Source of the DNA: Flintibacter faecis
GTDB taxonomy: Bacteria; Bacillota; Clostridia; Oscillospirales; Oscillospiraceae
DNA length: 64,000 bases
NCBI RefSeq assembly: GCF_014287875.1
Contig: NZ_JACOPN010000001.1
Coordinates: forward strand, 496,001 to 560,000
Direction of reading: 5' to 3'
Shown in pieces: positions 6,223 through 13,999 of the stretch. The notes under the pieces are model-generated. The model searched no databases. It saw only the letters and a program-made list of their open reading frames with translations, and had not been told where the DNA came from. The translations under genes and the position numbers were made by a program. Each line of letters starts with the position of its first letter. Position 1 is the first letter of the stretch.

Positions 6223-6789
6223 TCATGGCAAAACCTGCATCTCCAGCTGGCTCCAGTTCAGCCCCGCTCTCTCCAGGTCGGCCCAGGAGGGAAACTGCTC
6301 CTCCAGCTCCGCCCAGGTGAGGAAGCGGTAAAACCACGCGATCTCCACCTGGGGCGGCACGATCTCCTGGATGATCCGTTTCAGCCGGTCGATCTGCGCC
6401 GGAATGCCCACCACGCCGGGGAAACGAACCTGCACCCGGCCCACCCCTGTCTCCATACACTCCGCCGCCACGCCGCAGCCGGTGATGGTGTCGTTGATGG
6501 CCCCGGGGGTAAAGCTGTCGTCCCCGATGCGCAGCAGGGCGGCCAGGGCCTGGCTCAGCCCCTCCTCTGTCTCCGCCGCCGGCCGGTGGAGCAGCAGCTT
6601 CGCCACCCCCTCCAGCCCCCAGCTGCGGGCCGTCACCAGGCTGCTCTCCCGCTCCACCTCCTCCAGTGCGCCCAGCGCTCCGTCCAGGGCCTCCCCCGCC
6701 GCCGTCAGCTCCCCGCCGTTGAAGGGTGCCTCCACGTCATACACCCCCAGGGGCCGCAGCAGCTCCTTTAAATAGTCTCTATAGCTCAC
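6223..6789 (-). CDS. XkdU-like baseplate/tail protein (Mu gp48 / DUF2313 type)
   Basis: This 188-residue protein is the last gene of the phage-like operon. It starts MSYRDYLKELLRPLGVY and has the family's usual C-terminal region YRFLTWAELEEQFPSWADLE. In PBSX and Mu-like phages this protein sits at the baseplate edge, between gpJ and the tail fibre. The ATG overlaps the stop of the gpJ gene (ATGA). In ordinary phages a tail fibre and fibre assembly gene follow; here the operon simply ends in a terminator, so no host-recognition protein is visible. Confidence 0.75.
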   Translation of the reverse strand: MSYRDYLKELLRPLGVYDVEAPFNGGELTAAGEALDGALGALEEVERESSLVTARSWGLEGVAKLLLHRPAAETEEGLSQALAALLRIGDDSFTPGAINDTITGCGVAAECMETGVGRVQVRFPGVVGIPAQIDRLKRIIQEIVPPQVEIAWFYRFLTWAELEEQFPSWADLERAGLNWSQLEMQVLP

Positions 6790-7841
6790 TTCATTTCCTC
6801 CGTCGTCACCCGCCCCAGCTGGGGCAGTACCTCCGGCGACCCGGCCACATCCTTTCTGGGGGAGACGATGTTATAGTTGGCCACCCCCTCGCAGTGATAC
6901 ATCAGGTCCGCCAGCTGGCTGCGCAGAACCCCCTGCCCCAGCCGCTCCCCGGTGAACCACGCCTGCAGCCGCGCCTTCACCGTCTCCGCCGCCTGGGCAA
7001 AGGTATAGCCCTCCGCCGGCTTGATCTGCACATACACCGCCACCGCCGCCAGGGTGGGGGCTTTCACCTGCACCTCCACGGCGATCTCCCGCCGGGCCTG
7101 GAAATAGTCGTTCAGCTGCGCCAAAAGCCCCTCGTCCGGGGCCCCCGCCCGGGTGGCTGCGATCACATCCACCGTGCCGATGCCCCTGGGCCGGGGGATC
7201 ACGCTGGCCGCCACGATCTGGGGAAAGGACAGGGCCTCCCGCTGATAAAAGGCGGCGTTTGCTCCGTTGGGCAGCCGGCGGAAGCTGTCCATCACCCGCG
7301 CCCGCAGGCCCTCATCTCCCTCCCGGTCCGCCCCGCCGGTGCAGGGCTCCGGGTTGGTGCAGGAGGCCACCCCCGCCGGGGCCACCGCCATGACCACCAC
7401 GCTCCCGGCGGCCACATTCCCCGCGCTGCCCGCCTCTGCCGCCAGAACAGGCACCTCCGCCGTCAGCTCCCCTGGCGGAATGGTCCCCTCTTCCGTGGTC
7501 TCAAACCGCACCCGGCCCGCCGTCATGCAAACTGTGCCCACGGGGATAACTCGGGCGGTATCCGCCGTCTCCCCCGCGGTAAAGCGGATCACGCCCTCCG
7601 CCGGGGCGGCCTCCTTCCGGGTGATGCCCCGCAGCTGGGCGTGGCGGTCCAAAAACTCCCCCTCCGCCGTCTGGGGCAGCACCTGCCGTCCCAGCCACTC
7701 CGCCTGGACATACAGGCTGTACACCTGGGCCGCCACCGCATACAGCCGTGCCGCCAGATCGCAGCCCTCCGCCGGACGCATCCCCGTCCGCTGGGCAAAG
7801 CAGTCCAGCATCTCTCGATAGATCTCCTCCACGCTTTTCAT
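6786..7841 (-). CDS. baseplate J-like protein (XkdT type)
   Basis: This 351-residue baseplate wedge protein of the gpJ/gp47 family opens MKSVEEIYREMLDCFAQRTG. The middle contains the family's recognisable runs: 'LDRHAQLRGITRKEA', 'VPVLAAEAGSAGNVA' and 'EPCTGGADREGDEGLRARV'. Its length is typical of XkdT. It is preceded by a gp25-like gene and followed by XkdU, the usual contractile-tail order. No frameshift or stop is seen. Confidence 0.85.
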   Translation of the reverse strand: MKSVEEIYREMLDCFAQRTGMRPAEGCDLAARLYAVAAQVYSLYVQAEWLGRQVLPQTAEGEFLDRHAQLRGITRKEAAPAEGVIRFTAGETADTARVIPVGTVCMTAGRVRFETTEEGTIPPGELTAEVPVLAAEAGSAGNVAAGSVVVMAVAPAGVASCTNPEPCTGGADREGDEGLRARVMDSFRRLPNGANAAFYQREALSFPQIVAASVIPRPRGIGTVDVIAATRAGAPDEGLLAQLNDYFQARREIAVEVQVKAPTLAAVAVYVQIKPAEGYTFAQAAETVKARLQAWFTGERLGQGVLRSQLADLMYHCEGVANYNIVSPRKDVAGSPEVLPQLGRVTTEEMK

Positions 7842-7856
7842 ACCCTGCTCCCTTCT

Positions 7857-8201
7857 TCACACCGCCGCCGTCACCGTCAGCGGCTGGCCCTTCCAGTTCA
7901 GCTCCACCGTCACCTCCGCGCCCCGGTCCGTGTCCTTCCAGACCACGTCCGTCACGCTCAGGTCGGTCTCCTCCTCCAGCGCCTGGGCCACATACCGGGC
8001 GCACAGCGTCTGCCGGGCCCCCGGCTTCTCCCGGATCACCTCGTGCAGTCGGCTGCCCAGTCCGGGCAGAAAGGGCATGGCCCCCCGCCGGGCCGTCAGG
8101 CGGAACAGCACCCGGGCCAACACCTCCTCCGCCCCCTCCGCCGTCTCCAGTCCCCCCGCCCCGTCGGGCACATAGTCCCCGTCTCTCAGCATCCGCTCCA
8201 T
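7857..8201 (-). CDS. gp25-like / XkdS-type baseplate wedge protein
   Basis: A 114-residue protein with the family signature 'MPFLPGLGSRLHEVIREKPG' in its middle and an acidic C-terminal strand region (VTVELNWKG). gp25-like proteins start sheath polymerisation at the baseplate. It lies between the spike and gpJ genes with AGGAG upstream of the ATG. Family assignment rests on the motif, size and position. Confidence 0.75.
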   Translation of the reverse strand: MERMLRDGDYVPDGAGGLETAEGAEEVLARVLFRLTARRGAMPFLPGLGSRLHEVIREKPGARQTLCARYVAQALEEETDLSVTDVVWKDTDRGAEVTVELNWKGQPLTVTAAV

Positions 8202-8215
8202 GCCGCCATCTCCTC

Positions 8216-8632
8216 TCAGCTCTTCACCATCTCGCTCAGCACCTGATACACCACGGCCCGGACATAGTCGCCGATCTCCGTGCCGCCCACCTTCACCGTG
8301 CCGTACAGATTCACGCCCTCCCGGTCCGCCAGAACGCCGCCCCCGCCTCCGGGGGCCGCCAGCCGCACCGCACCGGGGGCCAGTCCATCAGTTCCCTGCT
8401 GCGTCCGTCCGATGACGCAGGGCTGCTCTCCCGCCGCACCCGTTTTCAGCACCAGCACCCGGTCTCCCGCCGCCGGTCTCCAGGTCACCCCGCCGGGGCT
8501 GTACACGGGCAGCTGCCGCCGCTCGCCACCCAGGCTCACCCCCGCCGGGTCGCCGCCCAGGGTCACCACGCCCAGCTCTGCCGCCGGCTCCCCCTGCTCC
8601 CGCCGTATGTCCCGCTCCGATAGCCACATCAT
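8216..8632 (-). CDS. baseplate spike / puncturing OB-fold protein (gpV-like)
   Basis: About 138 residues. The N-terminal half has beta-rich OB-like sequence ('GDRVLVLKTGAAGEQPCVIG') and the C-terminal part has short Gly-rich repeats ('GGGGGVLADREGVNLYG') of the kind that form a spike needle. I chose the start ATGATG at 8632/8629 because GAGGTGAGG lies just before it. A longer frame from 8650 overlaps the previous gene by 11 bases and lacks a ribosome site. It sits between the hub (gpD-like) and the gp25-like gene, as in Mu/P2-type baseplates. It could also be called XkdR/DUF2577-like. Confidence 0.62.
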   Translation of the reverse strand: MMWLSERDIRREQGEPAAELGVVTLGGDPAGVSLGGERRQLPVYSPGGVTWRPAAGDRVLVLKTGAAGEQPCVIGRTQQGTDGLAPGAVRLAAPGGGGGVLADREGVNLYGTVKVGGTEIGDYVRAVVYQVLSEMVKS

Positions 8633-8639
8633 CCTCACC

Positions 8640-9590
8640 TCAAACCACAAAATCCGGTGGAGCCAGCTCCAGCCGGGTCCAATATCCCCGGCCGTCCATC
8701 CCCACCGTGCTCTGGGCCACCCGATACAGCCCGTTCCGGTCCCAGCCGCTGCGCTGCACCCGCACCAGCTCCCCCGGCCAGGCGGAGAAGGCCTCCCCGA
8801 TCTCCACCTCCAGCCGGATGCGCTCTCCCTTGGCCCGCTCCAGCTGGAACCTGCCCGTGTAGCGCATGGTCTGAAAATTGCTCCGCCCCGGCATGGTCAT
8901 CACTCGCCGGGCCATGCCCCCCTGGGCAGAAAACTCCCCGTCGGTCACCGTCTCCACCTGACCGCTGTACCGGTCCCGCACCAGCACCTGGGACAGCACG
9001 CCATACCGCCGGTCCCGATACACCAGTTCCGTCACCGCCGTCCCATTGCCGATCAGCCGTGTCTCTCCCTTCGGCCACCCGGTCAGCACCAGCCGCCCCT
9101 CCCGGTCGAACCTGGGGGCCACCCCGCCGTAATACCGGGCAAAGTCGTATACCACCGACCACTCGCTGCTCCCCGTGGCCACAGAAAAGGGGCTCACCGG
9201 CGGCAGGTTGGCCCCCGCCGCCGTCTGAATGCCATAGGGCCGCACGTGGTCCCGCAGGATGTCCTCCATCGTCGCTGCGCCATAGTCCTCTCCCAGCGCC
9301 TCGTTGTCCAGCAGCAGGGCGGCCATCCCCCGGCCGGAAAGCTCCAACACGCTGCCGCCGCCCGACTGCTCCACCTGGCACTCGTCCACCACTCCGGTGA
9401 ACACCCGCTCCCCCTCATGCTCGGCCCAAAATCGGGGCCAGTCCCCCGGTCTCGTCCCGCTGCCGGCCTCCCAGGGGCAGCGCATCCAAAAGCTGTCGCA
9501 GGGTATCCCGGCGGTATACTCCATCCGCCAGGCCGTGGGCTGGGGCAGCAGCCACTGCCGCCCCGCTGCATCTGTCACATACCCTCTCAC
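8640..9590 (-). CDS. tail hub protein, gpD / XkdQ-like
   Basis: This 316-residue protein is of the late-control gpD/XkdQ type, the hub that holds the spike. Supporting features: beta-rich N-terminus, 'EGERVFTGVVDE' and 'GRGMAALLLDNEA' segments typical of the first hub domain, a middle 'WSVVYDFARYYGGVAPRFDREGRL', and a C-terminal 'WPGELVRVQRSGWDRNGLY'. It overlaps the LysM gene by 4 bases (ATGA). Length agrees with XkdQ. Confidence 0.78.
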   Translation of the reverse strand: MRGYVTDAAGRQWLLPQPTAWRMEYTAGIPCDSFWMRCPWEAGSGTRPGDWPRFWAEHEGERVFTGVVDECQVEQSGGGSVLELSGRGMAALLLDNEALGEDYGAATMEDILRDHVRPYGIQTAAGANLPPVSPFSVATGSSEWSVVYDFARYYGGVAPRFDREGRLVLTGWPKGETRLIGNGTAVTELVYRDRRYGVLSQVLVRDRYSGQVETVTDGEFSAQGGMARRVMTMPGRSNFQTMRYTGRFQLERAKGERIRLEVEIGEAFSAWPGELVRVQRSGWDRNGLYRVAQSTVGMDGRGYWTRLELAPPDFVV

Positions 9591-10153
9591 CCCACTCTCA
9601 CCTCGTCTCCCACATGGATCAGGTTGGGGTTCTTGATCTGGGGATTCATGGCGATGAGCTTGGCCAGGGCCAGGTCATATTTCCTGGCGATGGCCCACAG
9701 GCTCTCCCCCTTCACCACCCGGTGATACACCGGTCCGGCGGCGGCAGCGCCGCTCTCCCCGCTCTGGTTCCCCGCCCTCTGGGCTGCCAGGCCGGTATAC
9801 CAGCTGTCGTCCTCCCAAAAGGCAAAGGAATAGCGCACATAGTCCGGCCTGGGCTCCTGCTCCAGCCGCAGAGAGACGAAATAGGCGTTGGCCGTCTGCC
9901 ACAGGGGATGGACCAGCAGCCCCGGCCCGTCCTCATAGAACACGTTGGCAAGCTTGCCGAACTGGGCATAGGCATCCGGCCCCACAAATTCCCCCTCCCC
10001 CTCCATGATCCGGTTGGTCCGCCCCAGATCCTGCAGGTGAAACAGCCCAAAGGGCGTCTTGTTCACCGCCATCTTCCGCTCATAGTCGATGGAGTACACC
10101 CTGGGATTGTGGGGCCAGGTATAGCCCTTATACCGCATGGGCGATAGCGTCAT
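9587..10153 (-). CDS. XkdP-like tail protein with C-terminal LysM
   Basis: This 188-residue protein has a beta-rich N-terminal domain with aromatic clusters. The C-terminal LysM (about residues 142-188: YHRVVKGESLWAIARKYDL, then NPNLIHVGDEVRVG) would bind peptidoglycan or the tail tube tip. In PBSX the same LysM protein lies between the tape measure and XkdQ. AAGGAGGAGAGAGG stands before the ATG. It joins the tail tube end to the baseplate hub by analogy. Confidence 0.82.
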   Translation of the reverse strand: MTLSPMRYKGYTWPHNPRVYSIDYERKMAVNKTPFGLFHLQDLGRTNRIMEGEGEFVGPDAYAQFGKLANVFYEDGPGLLVHPLWQTANAYFVSLRLEQEPRPDYVRYSFAFWEDDSWYTGLAAQRAGNQSGESGAAAAGPVYHRVVKGESLWAIARKYDLALAKLIAMNPQIKNPNLIHVGDEVRVG

Positions 10154-10168
10154 CCTCTCTCCTCCTTG

Positions 10169-10714
10169 TCAATACAGGGAAAAGCCCCCGTCATACCGGC
10201 GGCTGTCCCGCTGAAAGATCCGGTCCAGATTTCGGGCCTGCTCCCGCTCCGCCGCCGGGTCCTGATCGCTGGAAAAGGCCCCCGTTCGGCCCGTCTCCGG
10301 GACCGTCCCGTCCAAAAAAGCCGACGCGTTTCGCCCGCTCCCCGCCTCAAGCTGTCCCCAGCTGAAGACTCCAGCTTTCCCGGCCTGCCGGCTCTCTCCC
10401 CTGGCTCTGGCGGCAAACAGCTCCGCCCGCTCCCCTCGGGCGCTGTCCAAAGCCCGCTCCAGCCGCACGGTCTCCTCCAACAGAGGCAGCGTTCCCTCCG
10501 CCGTCTGGGCCTCTTCCGCCGGGAGCAGTTCGCTTTTCGCCGCCTTCCACGGTCCGCCGTCCGACTCCGTCCGGGCCGTCTCCCCCACGCCTGACAGGTC
10601 GGCCCCGCCGCTCTCTCCCGCGGCGGCGGCAGAAGTCAGTGCGACGGCCAGCCGCCTTCTCTGCTCCTCCAACGCATCCGCCTGGCCGCTCTCCTGCTCC
10701 AGATAGTCGATCAT
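10169..10714 (-). CDS. 181-aa protein in the tape-measure position, unknown
   Basis: The gene occupies the place where contractile phages carry a tape measure (600 residues or more), yet encodes only 181 residues. The sequence is Glu/Ala/Arg/Gly-rich. The first ~110 residues are helical in character with heptad-like Leu (LEEQRRRLAVALTSA; ETVRLERALDSARGERAEL). The rest is disordered-looking, and it ends in a distinctive LDRIFQRDSRRYDGGFSLY. It starts in an ATGA overlap with the chaperone frame. I do not recognise a family. It may be a minimal tape measure or a replacement for one. No frameshift or stop suggests decay. Confidence 0.55.
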   Translation of the reverse strand: MIDYLEQESGQADALEEQRRRLAVALTSAAAAGESGGADLSGVGETARTESDGGPWKAAKSELLPAEEAQTAEGTLPLLEETVRLERALDSARGERAELFAARARGESRQAGKAGVFSWGQLEAGSGRNASAFLDGTVPETGRTGAFSSDQDPAAEREQARNLDRIFQRDSRRYDGGFSLY

Positions 10715-11342
10715 GCGCCGCCCTCCTTCAACCTCTGAAACTGCGCCGGGTCAAAGGCGGGATTGCTCCCGCCCTCCCCAGGCTCTTCCGGCCTTCCGCA
10801 CACGGGGCACCGGGCCTGCTCCGCCTTCCCCCGGCAATCGGGACACAGCCGTTCCAACTGCTCCTCCCGGTCCAAAAGCCCGTTGGCCAGACACCACAGA
10901 TAGTCCCGGTCCTTCATCTCTCTGGCTCTTCTCTCGGTGGGCAGGGCGTGAAACTCCCTCAGCACCCGCCACCGCAGCCGCTCTTCCGGGTCGCTCCGGA
11001 GTTTTTTTTTACGTTTTCCAGCTCCTCCTCCGTCACGTTCAGCCCCGGGTCGCTCTCCAGGCGCAGCTGGGACCACCGCCGGGCCAGGCCGCCGATCTCC
11101 TCCACGGTCAGCCCGGCCAGAACCGCCCGTCCGTCGGAAAACACCGGCTTATGTTCCTCTTCCTGCTCCAGGGCCCGGGCCAGCAGACAGGCGTTGGAGC
11201 ACAGGGCCCGCTCCCGGTCCTCCCCCGCCAGCTCCCCCGCCTCCCGGCGGGCCTGGAGTATCTCCAGGGCGGACAGCAGCCGCAGCGCCATCCCGTTGCC
11301 CAGGCTCACCCGCTCCCGCTGGGCTAAGATAGAACCCTCCAT
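10711..11342 (-). CDS. tail assembly chaperone, long form by -1 frameshift (gpGT-like)
   Basis: This is the predicted fusion of the 11342-start frame with the downstream -1 frame. Ribosomes would slip at A AAA AAC (11001-11007, minus strand), inside a run of nine A. The read then continues KKLRSDPEERLRWRVLREF to the stop at 10711. The extension carries CPDC and CPVC pairs, a possible zinc knuckle. The downstream frame has no good start of its own that would give a sensible product, and its end overlaps the next gene by ATGA. Phages from lambda (G/GT) to PBSX-like ones use such a slip to make two chaperone forms in fixed ratio. The shift itself is inferred. Confidence 0.65.
10959..11342 (-). 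CDS. tail assembly chaperone, short form (XkdN-like position)
   Basis: A 127-residue helical protein starts MEGSILAQRERVSLGNG at 11342, with GGAGGTG 9 bases upstream and just after the tube gene stop. It ends SGCGGGC after passing the A9 run. It lies directly between the tail tube and the tape-measure slot, where XkdN/gpG chaperones always sit. A longer upstream extension of the same frame (to 11477) overlaps the tube gene and is rejected. Its role would be to keep the tape measure soluble and recruit tube subunits. Confidence 0.7.
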   Translation of the reverse strand: MEGSILAQRERVSLGNGMALRLLSALEILQARREAGELAGEDRERALCSNACLLARALEQEEEHKPVFSDGRAVLAGLTVEEIGGLARRWSQLRLESDPGLNVTEEELENVKKNSGATRKSGCGGGC

Positions 11343-11344
11343 GC

Positions 11345-11728
11345 TCACACCTCCGTCACGATCCGGCGGGAGGCCACCAGCGTCACCTTCTCCAGCACCA
11401 TGCTGCCCAGGGCGGCGCTCTCCTGAATGCTGCTCCACTGGCAGTTGGAGTAGATGATCTTCCGGTCCGGCTTGCACACCACCAGAGAAAACCCGCTCAG
11501 GCTGTAAAAGTCGATGCCGTCCCGAATGGCCTCGTCGGTGGCATACAACCTCGTCAGCTCCACCACATGTCTGGTCTGCCCCTCGATGGTGGCCACCGGT
11601 TCGGCCTCGCCAAAGGCCTCCACCGCCGTGCTGCTCTTGCTGGCCTTGGCGGAATAGCTCTGCACCACGGCCACCCTGGTGCCGTCCACCTCCAGATAAA
11701 TGTCGCTGCTGGTAGGAAATCCAGTCAT
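11345..11728 (-). CDS. phage tail tube protein (XkdM-like)
   Basis: This 127-residue tube protein starts MTGFPTSSDIYLEVDG. It has a beta-strand pattern and the run VVELTRLYATDEAIRDGIDFYSLSGFSLVV typical in character of the XkdM group, broken here into overlapping segments such as DGIDFYSLSGFSLVV. It follows the sheath gene immediately, the normal sheath-tube pair. Length is a little short for XkdM (about 145). GAGGGGAG lies before the ATG. Confidence 0.78.
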   Translation of the reverse strand: MTGFPTSSDIYLEVDGTRVAVVQSYSAKASKSSTAVEAFGEAEPVATIEGQTRHVVELTRLYATDEAIRDGIDFYSLSGFSLVVCKPDRKIIYSNCQWSSIQESAALGSMVLEKVTLVASRRIVTEV

Positions 11729-11750
11729 ACCCGCTTCACGCTCCCCTCTC

Positions 11751-12800
11751 TCAAACGGTGATGTGGGCCGTCAGCCAGATCTGATTCAGCCCGTGGGCCA
11801 CAGTAAAGGAGAAGTCCACCAGGCATCGGGCCGGGTCCTGACTGTCCGCCGTCACCGTCACGTTCTCATACCCGGTGATGATCTCCCGGGCCTTCTTGTT
11901 CTCCAGCTCCAGCACCACCTGGGCCCGGATGGCCCCCCGGCTCTGGGCCGTGTTTTTGGCCCGCTGGAACTTCGTCCGCAGGGCCCGGCGCAGGGTGGGG
12001 ATCACGTCGTCCACAATGCGGATGGTGGTCAGATCCCGCCAGGTGGCGTCCGCCGCCTCCCCCGTGGTGGTCCGGGTGGTCACGCCCCGCACCACGCCGA
12101 TGGTCCCCGCCAAGCTCTCCACCGGGGTCACGCCGCCTAAGATCAGCCGGTCCATCTCCCCGTCGCTGTACCGCCCGCTCAGACCATACAGCCCGGTAAG
12201 CACCGCCCCGCCCAGGGGTACGGCGGGGTCGCTCTCCCCGGCGATGGCTCCCGCCACCGCCGCCGCCACGCCCAGGCCGTCCGCAGCCTCTCCGTTCTGA
12301 TTTACGCCGCCGGGAGCCACCAGCACCACCCGCTCGTGGTTCAGGGCCTTGGCCCGGGCGATCAGCTGATCCACCGTCTCCCCCGCCCCACCGGCGGCCA
12401 CGGCGATCCGCTCCCGCCGGTTGGCCGAGGCCGTCTCCACGCTCTGCTTCATGGCCTTCTGTACGTCCCCGTCCGTGCTGTCACAGATCACCGCCGTGAT
12501 GTCCTCCAGTCCCTCCAGTGCGGCAAAGCCGTCGGCATAGCCCTCGCCCCCGGCGATGGGCACCGCCGCCACGGCCCCGGCCCCGTTTTTCAGGGCCAGC
12601 CGGACAAGCTCCGCCATGGTCCCCTGACCAAAGGCGTTCACCGCCCCGTCATAGCTGGTCACGATCTTCACCTCGTTGGCCGCAGCCTTGGCGTTCACCG
12701 CCACCAGCCCCACCTGCTTGCCTGCGCCGCTGCCGCTGACCACCGAGGAGGCATCATACGCGGAATAGACCCCCGGTCTCTGATGTACCGTCACATTCAT
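11751..12800 (-). CDS. contractile tail sheath protein (XkdK-like)
   Basis: A 349-residue sheath protein. It shows the family's opening 'HQRPGVYSAYDAS', an internal alternating alpha/beta region (GLVAVNAKAAANEVKIVTSY, VAAVPIAGGEGYADGFAAL) and the C-terminal 'RDLTTIRIVDDVIPTLRRAL' that interlocks sheath subunits. It is shorter than XkdK (about 466) but contains both N- and C-terminal interlocking ends. It overlaps the upstream connector gene by ATGA. The presence of a sheath means the tail is contractile. Confidence 0.9.
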   Translation of the reverse strand: MNVTVHQRPGVYSAYDASSVVSGSGAGKQVGLVAVNAKAAANEVKIVTSYDGAVNAFGQGTMAELVRLALKNGAGAVAAVPIAGGEGYADGFAALEGLEDITAVICDSTDGDVQKAMKQSVETASANRRERIAVAAGGAGETVDQLIARAKALNHERVVLVAPGGVNQNGEAADGLGVAAAVAGAIAGESDPAVPLGGAVLTGLYGLSGRYSDGEMDRLILGGVTPVESLAGTIGVVRGVTTRTTTGEAADATWRDLTTIRIVDDVIPTLRRALRTKFQRAKNTAQSRGAIRAQVVLELENKKAREIITGYENVTVTADSQDPARCLVDFSFTVAHGLNQIWLTAHITV

Positions 12801-13294
12801 TTTTTCAATCCACCTCGCACTTCAAATTCCGAAAATACCGCCGACGGTTCTTCCTCCCCAGTCAGACAGACCACACACACCGCACGCACTGTCCGGCGCA
12901 GCAGCCGGGACTTTCCGTCCCGCTCCGTCTCCCCCCAAGCGAGCTCCTTCACTCCCACGTCCGGCGGTCCGCCCCGCACCAGAGCCCGGGCCAGTCGGAA
13001 CACCGCCCGCTCCAGCTCCGCCCCCTCCGTCTCCTCCGGGGCGTACAGATCCAGCCCCAGGGTCAGCTCCGCTTTCCGGCCATACAGTTCTCTCCACTGG
13101 CCGCTGTCCTTGTCAAATCGCTCCCCCAGATAGTCCTGAAAGCCCGCCGGGCCCACCTGACACTTCCGCACGCTCACCACCGCCTTCGCCCCTGCCAGGG
13201 CTGTCCGCTCCCGTCCCGACCAGGCGGGTTCCGCCGCAACGCCGTTGGCGCTGAGATAGTCCGCCATATACCTGGGGATACGCTCCAGGTCCAA
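12797..13294 (-). CDS. tail terminator/completion-type protein
   Basis: About 165 residues from a TTG start at 13292-13294 (AGGGGGAAG seven bases upstream), or 156 residues from the ATG at 13267 (MADYLSANGVAAEPAW). It has the recurrent 'CQVGPAGFQDYLGERFDKDS' and 'YGRKAELTLGLDLYAPEE' segments of tail-terminator or XkdJ-position proteins. It lies just before the sheath gene, where terminators that cap the tail sit. Family level only. Confidence 0.6.
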   Translation of the reverse strand: MDLERIPRYMADYLSANGVAAEPAWSGRERTALAGAKAVVSVRKCQVGPAGFQDYLGERFDKDSGQWRELYGRKAELTLGLDLYAPEETEGAELERAVFRLARALVRGGPPDVGVKELAWGETERDGKSRLLRRTVRAVCVVCLTGEEEPSAVFSEFEVRGGLKK

Positions 13295-13295
13295 T

Positions 13296-13652
13296 TCACT
13301 TCCCCCTCTCCTCGTCCGCAGGCCGCAGCACACCCTGCCAGAACAGGCCCGGCCCGATGCTGTGGGCCGCCTGCGCCACATAGTCCGCTCCATCCCAGCG
13401 CACCCGGCCCCCCTCCTCCAGGGGGATCTCCCCCGGACCCAGATACAAAAACTGATCCTCCCGCCGCAGCCCCAGGGGCGAGGGGACCCGCTGATCCTCC
13501 CGCCGCTCCGCCAGGGGCTGGACAAAGGCCCGGGTCTGTGTGCCCTCCTCCCCGTTTCTGGGGAAAACGGTGACGTTCTGACCATATTGGGCCAAGATCG
13601 CCCGCCAGTGCCGGGCCAGCCCGGTCATTTTCCCGACTATCCTTTCAGCCAT
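13296..13652 (-). CDS. head closure / head-tail joining protein
   Basis: A 118-residue protein starts MAERIVGKMTGLARHWRAI. The ATG overlaps the previous stop (TGATG). The beta-rich C-terminal half (LYLGPGEIPLEEGGRVRWDG, ...HSIGPGLFWQGVLRPA) fits the small stopper proteins (XkdH/gp16-like) that seal the head. A longer frame to 14045 overlaps the connector gene and is not used. Assignment is by position and size. Confidence 0.58.
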   Translation of the reverse strand: MAERIVGKMTGLARHWRAILAQYGQNVTVFPRNGEEGTQTRAFVQPLAERREDQRVPSPLGLRREDQFLYLGPGEIPLEEGGRVRWDGADYVAQAAHSIGPGLFWQGVLRPADEERGK

Positions 13653-13999
13653 CAGCCAGGCACCCCCCGGAACGCAAAGCCCGTCTGTCCCAGCCAGGGG
13701 GCCATCAGCCGAAGGGCCCGCTGCCGCAGATCGCTCCCTCGCTCCCCCCGCAGCTGAACGGACAGCTCCCCGGCGGTAAAGCCGCTCACCTGACCGTCCC
13801 CCTGGGCCGCCGCCAAGCCGTCCACAGCCAGCATGGCAGCCGCCAGCGCAAAGCTCTCGCCGCACTCCTCCGGTGCCACCCCCCGGCGCAGCAGATGTTC
13901 CAGCTCCGCCCGGGCTCCTTCGATCAGGGGGAGGAGCAGGCCGTCCTGCTCCTCCCCCGCCCCCATGGCCCTGCACAATGCCAGGATGTCCTCGCTCAT
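13652..13999 (-). CDS. head-tail connector/adaptor protein
   Basis: A 115-residue mostly helical protein with the motif SGFTAGELSVQ seen in gp6/YqbG-like adaptors. It starts in a 4-base overlap with the capsid gene stop (ATGA) and ends LGQTGFAFRGVPG. In HK97- and SPP1-like heads this ring docks under the portal. The tight overlaps on both sides support translational coupling. Confidence 0.65.
   Translation of the reverse strand: MSEDILALCRAMGAGEEQDGLLLPLIEGARAELEHLLRRGVAPEECGESFALAAAMLAVDGLAAAQGDGQVSGFTAGELSVQLRGERGSDLRQRALRLMAPWLGQTGFAFRGVPG

Noticed and set aside
8216..8650. Start of the spike gene at 8650
   Set aside because: It would overlap the hub gene by 11 bases and lacks a ribosome site, whereas ATGATG at 8632/8629 follows GAGGTGAGG.
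10711..11076. Separate 121-residue gene downstream of the tail chaperone
   Set aside because: Its first residues (MVPAAPGERPGAERDGG) are out-of-frame chaperone sequence and no ribosome site precedes it; the slippery A9 run explains it better as a frameshift extension.
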